Shown one piece after another: positions 33,988-42,118 of a stretch of DNA of 51,439 nt. Below the pieces are notes generated by a model, which was given only the letters and a program-made list of their open reading frames with translations, ran no database searches and had not been told where the DNA came from. Source of the stretch: Nitrospirota bacterium (lineage in GTDB: Bacteria; Nitrospirota; Thermodesulfovibrionia; Thermodesulfovibrionales; UBA1546); assembly GCA_021824065.1 (NCBI GenBank), contig JAKALU010000007.1, positions 1-51,439 of the forward strand, given 5' to 3'. A program made the translations under genes and the position numbers. Within the stretch, counting starts at the first letter, position 1, and every line of letters starts with the position of its first letter.

Positions 33988-34737
33988 ATGATTTTTAAGA
34001 ATCTGTTGTCCAAAAGAGATGCCATTTCTCTGCTGGAGTTAATCCATACAAGCCTCTTTTGTTCAAGCGAGGAAGATTTCAAAGAACTTGTAAATAAACT
34101 AAATGAAGTGATTTCATATGATTTTGCTATCAGCGGCGTTGCCAGAACAGACAGCTATGGAAATGTAGTTTCATATAAAATTGTAAATGTGAATTATCCT
34201 GCTGAATGGCTTGATATTTATACAGCTAAAAACTTATATAGCATAGATTCCATTGTTAAGGAGAACTTCACTAATTTTAGGTTGCAGCGGTGGAAGGATA
34301 CTTTTAGAAAACACCTCACCCCGAGAGAATTCTTATCCCGTGCTGGAGATTTTGGCCTAAGGGATGGTTTTACCCATGGGCAGAGAAACCGCACCGGCAG
34401 CAGAGGTAGCATCTTTACAATCTCAGGTAATTCGATAGAATTCAATAATCGCACGGAAATGATTCTGGAACTTGTTGCCCCTCATCTTCATCAGACAATT
34501 GCCCGTATAGCCGATGAGCAAAACAGAAATAATACCATCTCTCTTTCAAAGCGGGAGAGAGAAGTTCTTAACTGGTTGCGAGAAGGCAAAAGTTCATGGG
34601 ATATATCACAGATACTCCATATTAGTGAGAGAACAGTAATATTTCACATTGAAAATATCAAAAAGAAACTCGATGTTGTAAACAGACTCCAGGCTGTTGC
34701 TGTTGCTGTTCAGCAAGGGCTGATTGGTGTTGAGTAA
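33988..34737 (+). CDS. luxR: LuxR-type autoinducer-binding transcription factor
   Basis: 249 residues. The N-terminal autoinducer-binding domain shows the TraR-type pocket residues at constant offset (+17): Trp74, Tyr78, Asp87 and Trp102. The invariant Pro after the Asp is Ser88 here. The FGLRDGFTHG segment corresponds to the conserved Gly113 region. Residues 185-249 form a LuxR (GerE) helix-turn-helix: LSKREREVLNWLREGKSSWD, ISERTVIFHIENIKKKL, with the last helix QAVAVAVQQGLI. It should bind an acyl-homoserine lactone and act at the lux box at 35465-35484. Its 3' end overlaps luxI, encoded on the other strand, by 80 bp. Confidence 0.92.
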   Translation: MIFKNLLSKRDAISLLELIHTSLFCSSEEDFKELVNKLNEVISYDFAISGVARTDSYGNVVSYKIVNVNYPAEWLDIYTAKNLYSIDSIVKENFTNFRLQRWKDTFRKHLTPREFLSRAGDFGLRDGFTHGQRNRTGSRGSIFTISGNSIEFNNRTEMILELVAPHLHQTIARIADEQNRNNTISLSKREREVLNWLREGKSSWDISQILHISERTVIFHIENIKKKLDVVNRLQAVAVAVQQGLIGVE

Positions 34738-35407
34738 ACCACTTCAGCATATCAGGCCGTTTTTCAGCATTTAATGTTTCAAATTCTCTCCAGTCCATAA
34801 TAACTGCACAAGCCTTTGCGCCGTCAGGCATTACCTGTGGTTCTCCTATCAATTTGCAGGGGAATCCTGCTGCCCTTAATAGCCTCCAGACCTTATTCTC
34901 CACGACTGTATAAATATACTGAATATTGTTCTTGAGACACCAGTGGTAAACGCCTTTATAAAGGAACATGGATATGCGGTGAATGCTAAAATTACCGTTT
35001 ATGCTATCGGTTCTTGCTTCAGGCGCTACGCATATCCTTGATGTTTCTACCGTAGCACCTTCACGCTTGACTATATATTCGGAACTGACAAGAGATTTGA
35101 ATTCCCTGTCTATCATGAAAGGGTATTCAGCCGATATCAGTCTTATATGTGCAAGCATTCTGTTATCCCTTTCAAAGACGCCGAAGGGGATTGCGTACTT
35201 ATCATAACCATCTGTTTCAAGTCCATTTTCCGATTGAGGCACCCAGCCCAGTTCCTGTGCAAAGATTCTGTGTCTTAAATGATAAGCCTGAATCTTTTCC
35301 TCCTCTGTTATCAGGTTTTTTACAACCAGACCTTCTTCTTGAATAAATATCGCGTGGTTTTCACTGCTTTCAGTATGCTTCCTGTCCTGTTGCTTTAACG
35401 ATGCCAT
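34658..35407 (-). CDS. luxI: LuxI-type acyl-homoserine-lactone synthase
   Basis: 249 residues; AGGAGG lies eight bases before its ATG. All eight residues conserved in LuxI enzymes can be placed: Arg45, Phe49, Trp55, Asp66, Asp69, Arg89, Glu121 and Arg124 (LRHRIFAQELGW; ETDGYDKY; HIRLI; VETSRICV). It makes an acyl-homoserine lactone from S-adenosylmethionine and an acyl thioester. The protein is longer than most LuxI (about 200) because of a 25-residue N-terminal lead and a C-terminal tail with a poly-Gln run (LAEQQQQQPG), the tail being antisense to the luxR 3' end. A lux box lies 58 bp upstream. Confidence 0.9.
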   Translation of the reverse strand: MASLKQQDRKHTESSENHAIFIQEEGLVVKNLITEEEKIQAYHLRHRIFAQELGWVPQSENGLETDGYDKYAIPFGVFERDNRMLAHIRLISAEYPFMIDREFKSLVSSEYIVKREGATVETSRICVAPEARTDSINGNFSIHRISMFLYKGVYHWCLKNNIQYIYTVVENKVWRLLRAAGFPCKLIGEPQVMPDGAKACAVIMDWREFETLNAEKRPDMLKWFTQHQSALAEQQQQQPGVCLQHRVSF

Positions 35408-35464
35408 AATTGCCCTCCTTTTGTGATTTTTTATTTATTGAAAGATGAAAACACTAAAAAAAGC

Positions 35465-35484
35465 ACCTGTAAGAAATTACAGGT
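35465..35484. promoter_or_regulatory. Lux box between luxI and cheR
   Basis: ACCTGTAAGAAATTACAGGT is a 20-bp palindrome with perfect 8-bp arms (9 bp if flanking C and G are counted). Its outer 7 bases on each side equal those of the classical Vibrio fischeri lux box (ACCTGTA…TACAGGT). The centre is 67 bp from the luxI start and 18 bp from the cheR ATG at 35493. Its right arm overlaps the AGGTG that would serve as the cheR ribosome-binding site. On the minus strand it is followed by CTTTTTTT, so a hairpin-terminator reading is a possible alternative. Confidence 0.8.
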
Positions 35485-35492
35485 GACAAGAA

Positions 35493-36356
35493 ATGGCATG
35501 TGTGCTATTAGATAATGTATATATGCCAACTATGGCTGTTAATAATGAGAGGGAACTCTACAATGTGCTGGAGTACGTGAAGGAGTTGCGAGCAATTGAT
35601 TTCAGCGCCTACAGATTAAATACCATAAGAAGAAGGATTGCACTCAGGCTCCTTTCAGCCGGGATACCCGATTATACTTCTTATCAGCAGTACCTCAAAG
35701 AGAACCCTAAAGAGATGGATGCCCTTATAGATGCCCTTACAATAAAGGTTAGCCATTTCTTCAGAACCCCGCTCATTTTTGAAGCCCTGAGAAGTTTTAT
35801 CCTCCCTGAACTCGTTGACCTGCATAAAGATGAGGGCTTGAGAATATGGTGTGCCGGGTGCGCAAGAGGGGAGGAGGCATACTCACTTGCCATTCTCATA
35901 ATGGAGATTACCGATAAAGAGGCATTCCCTCCGAATGTCCTTATTGTAGGGACAGACATATACAGGGAGTCACTTGAAGATGCAAAAAAAGCTGTATATA
36001 AAACCGGATCCCTCTTAGAGGTTAAAAAAGGTTATCTTGATGACTATTTTATCAGAGAGAAAGATTTTTATAGACTAAAGGAATCAATAAAGTCTATGGT
36101 TACCTTTGCCTGCCACGATATCACATCCTGCAAGCCGCCAAAAGAGGGTATATTTTCGGATTATCATCTCATCCTGTGCAGGAATGTTCTCATATATCTT
36201 GAGCCCGAACTTCAGAAAAGAGCGTTGAGATGCTTTTCGGATTTATTAACGGATAACGGATATCTTGTCCTCGGTGAGGCTGAGACAATGCCTCTTCAAC
36301 TCATGAAAGGTTTTCAAGAAATCATTCCACGCATGAAGATCTTCAGGAAAGGCTGA
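35493..36356 (+). CDS. cheR: CheR-type chemoreceptor methyltransferase
   Basis: 287 residues from ATG 35493; in-frame ATGs at 35523 and 35532 are alternatives and would sit better behind a lux-box promoter. CheR methylates receptor glutamates using S-adenosylmethionine. N-terminal helical domain: [33 protein letters not shown]. The SAM fold follows: [19 protein letters not shown] (motif I region), LIVGTDI, and [13 protein letters not shown]. Normal length. No cheB or receptor follows; instead it heads an apparent operon with a hybrid kinase (14 bp gap) and an HD-GYP regulator. Confidence 0.95.
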   Translation: MACVLLDNVYMPTMAVNNERELYNVLEYVKELRAIDFSAYRLNTIRRRIALRLLSAGIPDYTSYQQYLKENPKEMDALIDALTIKVSHFFRTPLIFEALRSFILPELVDLHKDEGLRIWCAGCARGEEAYSLAILIMEITDKEAFPPNVLIVGTDIYRESLEDAKKAVYKTGSLLEVKKGYLDDYFIREKDFYRLKESIKSMVTFACHDITSCKPPKEGIFSDYHLILCRNVLIYLEPELQKRALRCFSDLLTDNGYLVLGEAETMPLQLMKGFQEIIPRMKIFRKG

Positions 36357-36370
36357 GGGAGGTTGCTGAA

Positions 36371-39109
36371 ATGAAGAAATGGATTTTAGAAAAGAGATGG
36401 AGGGTTATCATTGCGGGTATCCTTATTTCTACAGTGCCTGTTATCAGTCTTTCTTTATTTATCTATTTTGAAGTCACCGGCATTCTTGAGAATTTATTAA
36501 TAAAAGAAAGCGAGATGAGCGCAATTATCGGTGCTAACCATATCGAGGAAAGGTTAAGCAATGACATTAGTTTTGGCAGAGCCTATGCCGCAAGGCGAAA
36601 TCTGATAGCAGCATTAAAGAAAGGTGACAAGAGGGAGATAAGCAGACATCTCAAGAACATCATTGATACTTCCAATAGCATCGAAAGGGTATTTATAACA
36701 TCGCAGAAAGGAATCCAGCTTGCCGCTTATCCTGAAGACCCCTTCACTATCGGCAAGGACTTTTCACACAGGGATTGGTATAAGGGCGTCTCAAAAAACT
36801 GGTCTCCCTATGTATCTGAATTTTACATGAGGATGGCACAGCCGCAAAGGTACCTTTTTGCCATAGCAATACCGGTAAAGACAGAAGAAGGTAGTGTTGC
36901 GGGAATCCTTGTCCTGCAGCCTAAGGACAATTATATAAAAGATGAAGTAAGCGATATACATGTTGGAGATGGTTTCGCCTACGTTGTGGATAAAAAAGGC
37001 AATCTCATTTATCACCCGCGGTATCCCATGGACAGGATTGTAGATTTCTCGCATGTCCCTGTTGTTCAGAAGGTTAAAAATGGACTGAAGGGAGTTGGAA
37101 GGTTAAAAGACCCTATAAGGAATGAACCAGTAATCTCAGCATATACGCCAATTAAAGAGTGGGGATGGGGTGTGATTGTAGAGAGGCCGGAAAAGGCAGT
37201 TTTTTCCCTTGTCAGATGGATAACTTACTGGCTTGTTAGCATTACAGGGGTAATGCTGGTTCTGGGGGGATTTTTAGGTTATAAAGGTTCTGAACTTCTA
37301 TTTTCAACACAGAAGCTCACAAAGGAGCTGATGGAGAAAGAACTGTCTGATAAGGCATATAATGAATTTTTAACCCTTTTAAACAGGCAGTGGTCTGATA
37401 TGGGAGAGATGTGTGATGCAGTCCTCAGGAAACTGAGCGAACGCACATATGTTGACGCAGGAATTTTTTATGTGTTCGAAAAAGGCAGGCTTAAACCTTG
37501 TTCTACCCTTGCTGTTCAAAAACCTTCTTTAGTTGAAGACTTCTCTTTAGAGTGTATCATTCAAAAAAGAATGCTCAGAATCAGGGATATCCCGGAAGAT
37601 GCACATCTAAAGGTTGGCACAGGTGTTAATACCATCATGCCTAAGGAGATAATAGCCATCCCTTTGATTTACAAGGACGAACCAATGGGCGTACTTGAAC
37701 TTGCCGGCATACACGGCTTCAAAGAGAAGGATTTATATATACTGGAGCATATTGCGCCGCAGCTTGCTATAGGCATCAACACAATCAAAAAACAGATAGA
37801 AATGAAGATGCTCTCAGATGAGCTTTCCAGCTCAAATGAAGAGCTTCAGGCGATGAACGAAGAGCTCATGAACCATCAAAAGGAGCTTGCAGAAGCCAAT
37901 ATAAGGCTTGAGGAAGTATCAAGGGCGAAATCCGACTTCCTTGCCAATATGAGCCATGAGCTAAGGACACCACTCAATTCCATAATCGGATTTTCAGAGG
38001 TCCTTCAGGACGAGTTATATGGAAAGCTCAATGAAAAGCAGCTTGAGTATGTATGTGACATCCTTACCAGCGGCAGACATTTATTAAGTCTCATAAACGA
38101 TATACTCGACCTCTCAAAGGTAGAATCAGGCAAAATGGAGCTTGAACTGAGCAGTTTGATTTTAAGGGACGTTCTCAATTCATCAATAAGGATGTTTAAA
38201 GAAAAGGCAATGAAGCATAATATAAAACTGAGTCTCGAAATCGAACCAGATGCAGATACAGAGATAGAGGCAGATGAGAGGAAACTTAAACAGATAATGT
38301 TTAATCTCTTAAGCAATGCCTTAAAGTTTACGCCTGATGGAGGCAGCGTGCAAGTAAGTGCACATAGGATTGCGGATTTGCGATTGCAGATTGCAGAATC
38401 AGGAGCAGAAGAAAAATCCGGAATCCGAAATCTTCAATCCGAAATTGGCAGAGATTTCATAGAAATCTCTGTGGAAGACACCGGCATCGGAATAAAAAAA
38501 GAAGACATTAATAAGATATTTAAGGAATTCACACAGATCGAGTCTGCATATACAAAGGAGTATGAAGGCACCGGGCTTGGACTGGCTTTGACAAAAAGGC
38601 TTGTTGAACTTCACGGCGGTAATATCAGGGTTGAGAGCGAGGAGGGGAAGGGAAGCAGATTCATATTCACTATGCCACTTAGACAGTTTATTGAGCCTGC
38701 CCCAACACGTGAGATGCAGTCGGAAGGGTTAGTTTTAAATGGTAAACGTGCACTCGTAATAGACGATGACCCGAGGGCACTCGCAATAATGGATGAGGCG
38801 CTGAGGGCTGAAGGATTTAGTGTGATTAAGGCATTGGATGGAAATAGCGGCATAGAGGCTGCAAAAAGACTACTGCCTGACCTCATAGTGCTCGACTTAA
38901 TGATGCCTGGCACTGACGGTTTTCAGGTAGCCAATGCGTTACATTCCGATGATAAGACAGCATCAGTTCCGATTATCATCCTTACGGCAATGGACCTTTC
39001 ACCGGAGGATAAAAAGAGGTTAAAGGGCAGGGTTCGAGGTATTTCAGAAAAAGGCAGGCTCACAAAGGAAAGATTTATTGAAGAAGTCAGGAAGGCGTTA
39101 GAGAAATAA
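36371..39109 (+). CDS. Hybrid sensor histidine kinase/response regulator
   Basis: 912 residues. TM1 (about 11-35) and TM2 (about 278-302) enclose a large periplasmic dCache-like sensor ([36 protein letters not shown]). A GAF-like domain follows (about 340-475), then a coiled coil, HisKA with His529 ([17 protein letters not shown]), HATPase ([22 protein letters not shown]), and a C-terminal receiver with Asp842 (VLDLMMPG). An insertion of about 28 residues (667-694), encoded by an inverted repeat, splits the ATPase domain between AHR and [11 protein letters not shown]. It is 14 bp after cheR and 15 bp before the HD-GYP gene, probably one operon. Confidence 0.95.
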   Translation: MKKWILEKRWRVIIAGILISTVPVISLSLFIYFEVTGILENLLIKESEMSAIIGANHIEERLSNDISFGRAYAARRNLIAALKKGDKREISRHLKNIIDTSNSIERVFITSQKGIQLAAYPEDPFTIGKDFSHRDWYKGVSKNWSPYVSEFYMRMAQPQRYLFAIAIPVKTEEGSVAGILVLQPKDNYIKDEVSDIHVGDGFAYVVDKKGNLIYHPRYPMDRIVDFSHVPVVQKVKNGLKGVGRLKDPIRNEPVISAYTPIKEWGWGVIVERPEKAVFSLVRWITYWLVSITGVMLVLGGFLGYKGSELLFSTQKLTKELMEKELSDKAYNEFLTLLNRQWSDMGEMCDAVLRKLSERTYVDAGIFYVFEKGRLKPCSTLAVQKPSLVEDFSLECIIQKRMLRIRDIPEDAHLKVGTGVNTIMPKEIIAIPLIYKDEPMGVLELAGIHGFKEKDLYILEHIAPQLAIGINTIKKQIEMKMLSDELSSSNEELQAMNEELMNHQKELAEANIRLEEVSRAKSDFLANMSHELRTPLNSIIGFSEVLQDELYGKLNEKQLEYVCDILTSGRHLLSLINDILDLSKVESGKMELELSSLILRDVLNSSIRMFKEKAMKHNIKLSLEIEPDADTEIEADERKLKQIMFNLLSNALKFTPDGGSVQVSAHRIADLRLQIAESGAEEKSGIRNLQSEIGRDFIEISVEDTGIGIKKEDINKIFKEFTQIESAYTKEYEGTGLGLALTKRLVELHGGNIRVESEEGKGSRFIFTMPLRQFIEPAPTREMQSEGLVLNGKRALVIDDDPRALAIMDEALRAEGFSVIKALDGNSGIEAAKRLLPDLIVLDLMMPGTDGFQVANALHSDDKTASVPIIILTAMDLSPEDKKRLKGRVRGISEKGRLTKERFIEEVRKALEK
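38366..38448. repeat. In-frame degenerate inverted repeat inside the hybrid kinase gene
   Basis: The left arm (38366-38400) is made of GGATTGCGGATTTGCGATT-like units; the right arm (38416-38448) of AATCCGAAATC-like units, roughly the reverse complement. It encodes an additional segment absent from typical HATPase domains and keeps the frame. Confidence 0.7.
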
Positions 39110-39124
39110 AGGAGTGGGAGTTTC

Positions 39125-40648
39125 ATGATTGAGACAAGGCCGAAGATTCTATGTGTTGATGATGAACCAGTAGCCCTTAAACTTCTTGAGGCTGTGCTCG
39201 TGCCAAAAGGCTATGATGTGATTAAGGCAGAAAATGGCGAAGAAGCCCTGATGAGGATTCGAGAACAGAGAATAGACGTTGTTCTTCTTGATGTTATGAT
39301 CCCTGTGATTGATGGTTTTGAGGTATGCAAAATAATAAAAGGAGACGAAAAATATAGAAACATTCCTGTTGTCATAATTACATCCTTAACATCAAAGGGA
39401 GATAGAATCAAAGGTATCGAGGCCGGCGCCGATGACTTTATATCAAAGCCTTTTGACCGCGGAGAGATTCTTGCGAGGATAAAGATGCTTCTTAAGGTAA
39501 AGGATCTTAATGACAGGCTCAATTATGCCTATGGGAATATTAATAGTCTGATAAACTATGGAGAACATATTATAAAGACCTTTGATCCTTTAGACTTAGA
39601 CCTTCTCTCGAAGATTGACAGCATTGTTACCCAGATTATAAGACAATCATCTGACATGGAAGAAAAACCAGAAAAGATTGTTGTTGGTATGCTCCATGTA
39701 AATGGTGACTGGTTGTGGTACCAGTACGATTGGATTTTTAAAGGGCTAAAAAGGAGTTTACTTAAACTCGATCTTCACTATAGCCTTGATATACCAGGGA
39801 AGGGAAAATCCAGAAAGTTTTTTTATAATAGGGCAGAACTTGAGAGATCAGAATTTAAACCTTTTATTACACGGCTTGAATCTGCCATGATATCTGTATC
39901 AAATATGGTTTCTTATCTGAGCAGTGATTTTTGCATCTTTGCCGTTAATTATGGCAAAAATGTCACGTCCTATGACGCTGCAGTATTAAATAGCCTTGTC
40001 ATGCATACTGTATTTTTAAAGTCCCTTACATTGCAGGTGAAAGAGACAGAAGATGCTTTCGCATACACTGTTCATGCCCTTGCAAGGGCGTCGGAGGCTA
40101 ATGATGACGATACCGGCAACCATGTATTGAGAGTGAACGAATGCTGTGCTGTACTGGCAGAAAAACTGGGTATGTCTGAATCATTTGTGAAGACAATCCG
40201 CCTTCAAGCTCAAATGCATGATGTGGGAAAGATCCATACCCACCCTGAAATCCTGAAAAAGCCGGGTAAACTAACCCAGGAGGAATTTGAAGATATGAAG
40301 AAACATACGATATACGGTGCAAAGATACTGGGAGACCATCCGAGACTGAAGATGGCAAAAACTATAGCCCTCACACACCACGAGAGATGGGACGGGAGCG
40401 GCTATCCCTATGGATTAAAAGGTGAAGAGATCTCTGTTGAGGGCAGGATAGTGAATATAGCCGACCAGTATGATGCCCTGAGAAACTATCGGGTATATAA
40501 ACCTGCATTTGACCATGAAACTACATATAAAATCATTACAGAAGGCGATGGCAGGACAATGCCTCAGCATTTTGACCCCCAGGTGCTTAAGACATTCAAA
40601 GAATTAGCCCCTCAGTTTGAGGAGATATATGAGAAGCTGAAGGGGTAG
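39125..40648 (+). CDS. Response regulator with HD-GYP c-di-GMP phosphodiesterase domain
   Basis: 507 residues. Receiver domain 1-125: CVDDEP acidic pocket, phospho-acceptor Asp56 ([11 protein letters not shown]), and Lys in ISKPF. A middle region (about 130-320) of unclear family follows. The C-terminal HD-GYP domain has [15 protein letters not shown] (HD) and [16 protein letters not shown] with the GYP intact, so c-di-GMP hydrolysis is expected. It is the natural downstream partner of the hybrid kinase 15 bp upstream. A lux box ahead of the operon suggests quorum control. Confidence 0.93.
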   Translation: MIETRPKILCVDDEPVALKLLEAVLVPKGYDVIKAENGEEALMRIREQRIDVVLLDVMIPVIDGFEVCKIIKGDEKYRNIPVVIITSLTSKGDRIKGIEAGADDFISKPFDRGEILARIKMLLKVKDLNDRLNYAYGNINSLINYGEHIIKTFDPLDLDLLSKIDSIVTQIIRQSSDMEEKPEKIVVGMLHVNGDWLWYQYDWIFKGLKRSLLKLDLHYSLDIPGKGKSRKFFYNRAELERSEFKPFITRLESAMISVSNMVSYLSSDFCIFAVNYGKNVTSYDAAVLNSLVMHTVFLKSLTLQVKETEDAFAYTVHALARASEANDDDTGNHVLRVNECCAVLAEKLGMSESFVKTIRLQAQMHDVGKIHTHPEILKKPGKLTQEEFEDMKKHTIYGAKILGDHPRLKMAKTIALTHHERWDGSGYPYGLKGEEISVEGRIVNIADQYDALRNYRVYKPAFDHETTYKIITEGDGRTMPQHFDPQVLKTFKELAPQFEEIYEKLKG

Positions 40649-40778
40649 AAGTGAGAAGCATCAAAAATTTCGTAATGTCCGTTCAAGGACATCTCTTATA
40701 ATCTATACGTAAGCCTAAATTTTGGATGCTATCCTTCTAAAAGCTTACATTTATTCTTAGTAGATATATAATATAAAA

Positions 40779-41132
40779 ATGCAGTATGATGTTAGGGAAA
40801 AACTCTGCCTGAATTTCTGCTCTTATTACAAGTCTTCAAAAGACAATAAACTCGCCTGCAAGGGTTTCCTTGTTATAGAGAAATTGATTGAGAAAAGGAA
40901 GAATATATCATTTGAAAAATCTGACAAAAGGCTCGATGCTGAAACAGAGGAAAAGCTTATCCAGAGTCTATGCATAAACTGTCCATTTTATGAGAATGAT
41001 TGTGATTTTGTTGGCAGGGGGGAGAGCAGGGGTAAAGTAAAAAGACCCCCGCCCTGCGGTGGATTCATATTGTTAGGGCATCTGCTTGAAGAAAAAATTA
41101 TTACCATTGACGATATAAAAAACACAGACTAA
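40779..41132 (+). CDS. Cys-rich small protein of unknown function
   Basis: 117 residues. Seven cysteines: Cys10, Cys14, Cys27, Cys65, Cys68, Cys75 and Cys93, the latter in RPPPCGGF. The spacing (CX3C…CX2CX6C) suggests an iron-sulfur cluster or zinc site. No signal peptide, so cytoplasmic. I do not recognise a family. It is followed 9 bp later by a cupin gene and then a ferritin-like gene, and korAB lie beyond, so a redox or iron-related job is a reasonable guess. TATATAAT-like sequence near 40765 may be its -10. Confidence 0.7.
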   Translation: MQYDVREKLCLNFCSYYKSSKDNKLACKGFLVIEKLIEKRKNISFEKSDKRLDAETEEKLIQSLCINCPFYENDCDFVGRGESRGKVKRPPPCGGFILLGHLLEEKIITIDDIKNTD

Positions 41133-41141
41133 AATCTAATT

Positions 41142-41477
41142 ATGAAAATCTATAATATTTCAGATCTTGCTTTAAAAAAGGATGGTGAATATGTCCTTGG
41201 CTCAGTAGACCTTCACACCCACGCCTGTTATTTCATTTACGGGATTTTAAAGCCAGATGAGAAAGGGAGAGTTATTAAGCCCGGCAAAGGACATGAGGAG
41301 ATTATCTGTCTTGTCCATGGCGAGGTCATACTGCGCAGAGAATTGGAAACTTTCAATTTAGAACAAGGGCATGCGTTCCATATTAAAGGAGAGGAAACAT
41401 ATATTATGGATAATAATGGAAAAGGTGATGCAGTTTATGTGATTTCAGGCGGACACAGTGAAGGCCATTCGCATTAG
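41142..41477 (+). CDS. Cupin-domain protein
   Basis: 111 residues, a single small beta-barrel. Cupin motif-like segments: PGKGHEEIICLVHGEVIL (motif 1, with one His and two Glu in the usual metal-ligand spacing) and LEQGHAFHIKGEETYIM (motif 2). An His-rich tail (GGHSEGHSH) may bind metal. Lies 9 bp after the Cys-rich gene and 34 bp before the ferritin-like gene. The substrate is unknown. Confidence 0.78.
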   Translation: MKIYNISDLALKKDGEYVLGSVDLHTHACYFIYGILKPDEKGRVIKPGKGHEEIICLVHGEVILRRELETFNLEQGHAFHIKGEETYIMDNNGKGDAVYVISGGHSEGHSH

Positions 41478-41511
41478 ATTAAAATTCAAGTATAATCTGA
41501 TCTAAGGAGGG

Positions 41512-41988
41512 ATGATGGAAAGATATTCTTTAAGAGAGGTCATTGAACAGGCAGTTCGGACAGAAAGACTCGGATATGAATTTTATACCAGAATGTCAAA
41601 GAGATTCGAAAGGAATATTGATTTGCAGAAGCTTTTTAAGAAACTTGCAGAAAAGGAGATTGAGCATGAAAAGACCTTCTCTGCGCTAAAAGATACGATC
41701 GAGGACGAAGAGCCAGAAGGCTGGGAAGATGTTTCAGAGTATCTGAGAGCTATTGTTGAGTCAGAGTTTTTCCTCGGAAAGAGTAAATCTTTGCCGAATC
41801 TTGCAGCAGTGACAACAGTAAAAAAAGCAGTTAAGTTCGCACTCGGTTTTGAAAAAGAGACGTTGCTTTACTATTATGCAATCAGGGATACTATTAAAGG
41901 TGAGGAAAAGAAGATTGTAGAAAAGATTATCAGCGAAGAGAAGAGTCATATAAGATGGTTGAGCGGGGTTAAAAGCAGCGTTAAATAA
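41512..41988 (+). CDS. Ferritin-like (rubrerythrin-type) diiron protein
   Basis: 158 residues from ATG 41512; ATG 41515 is equally possible (AAGGAGGG upstream). A four-helix bundle with the diiron ligand pattern of rubrerythrins: ERLGYEFYTRM (Glu), EKEIEHEKTF (ExxH), FEKETLLYYYAIRD and IISEEKSHIRWL (ExxH). No C-terminal rubredoxin domain, so it is an erythrin/ferritin-like protein. Such proteins remove peroxide or manage iron in anaerobes; it lies just upstream of the oxygen-sensitive korAB enzyme genes. Confidence 0.88.
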   Translation: MMERYSLREVIEQAVRTERLGYEFYTRMSKRFERNIDLQKLFKKLAEKEIEHEKTFSALKDTIEDEEPEGWEDVSEYLRAIVESEFFLGKSKSLPNLAAVTTVKKAVKFALGFEKETLLYYYAIRDTIKGEEKKIVEKIISEEKSHIRWLSGVKSSVK

Positions 41989-42018
41989 GACACGTTGTTG
42001 TCACCCTGAATCCCGAAG

Positions 42019-42102
42019 TGTCATTCTGAACTTGACTCAGAATCTCTTCAGGGCAGGCTTGTTTCAGGGTTTTTTAGATGCTGAAATAAATTCAGCATGA
42101 CA
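42019..42102. repeat. Dispersed inverted repeat (TGTCATTCTGAA type) before korA
   Basis: TGTCATTCTGAA at 42019-42030 pairs with TTCAGCATGACA at 42091-42102 (11 of 12). The interior contains CAGAATCTCTTCAGG and a T6 run. It fills the gap between the ferritin-like gene and korA and may include the terminator of the former. Confidence 0.7.
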
Positions 42103-42118
42103 TATACGTGAAGAGTTT

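Noticed and set aside
35464-35485. Reading the luxI-cheR palindrome as only an intrinsic terminator on the minus strand
   Set aside because: A hairpin plus T7 is present, but there is no minus-strand gene upstream to terminate, and the arms equal those of the classical lux box right upstream of a luxI. Kept as an alternative only.
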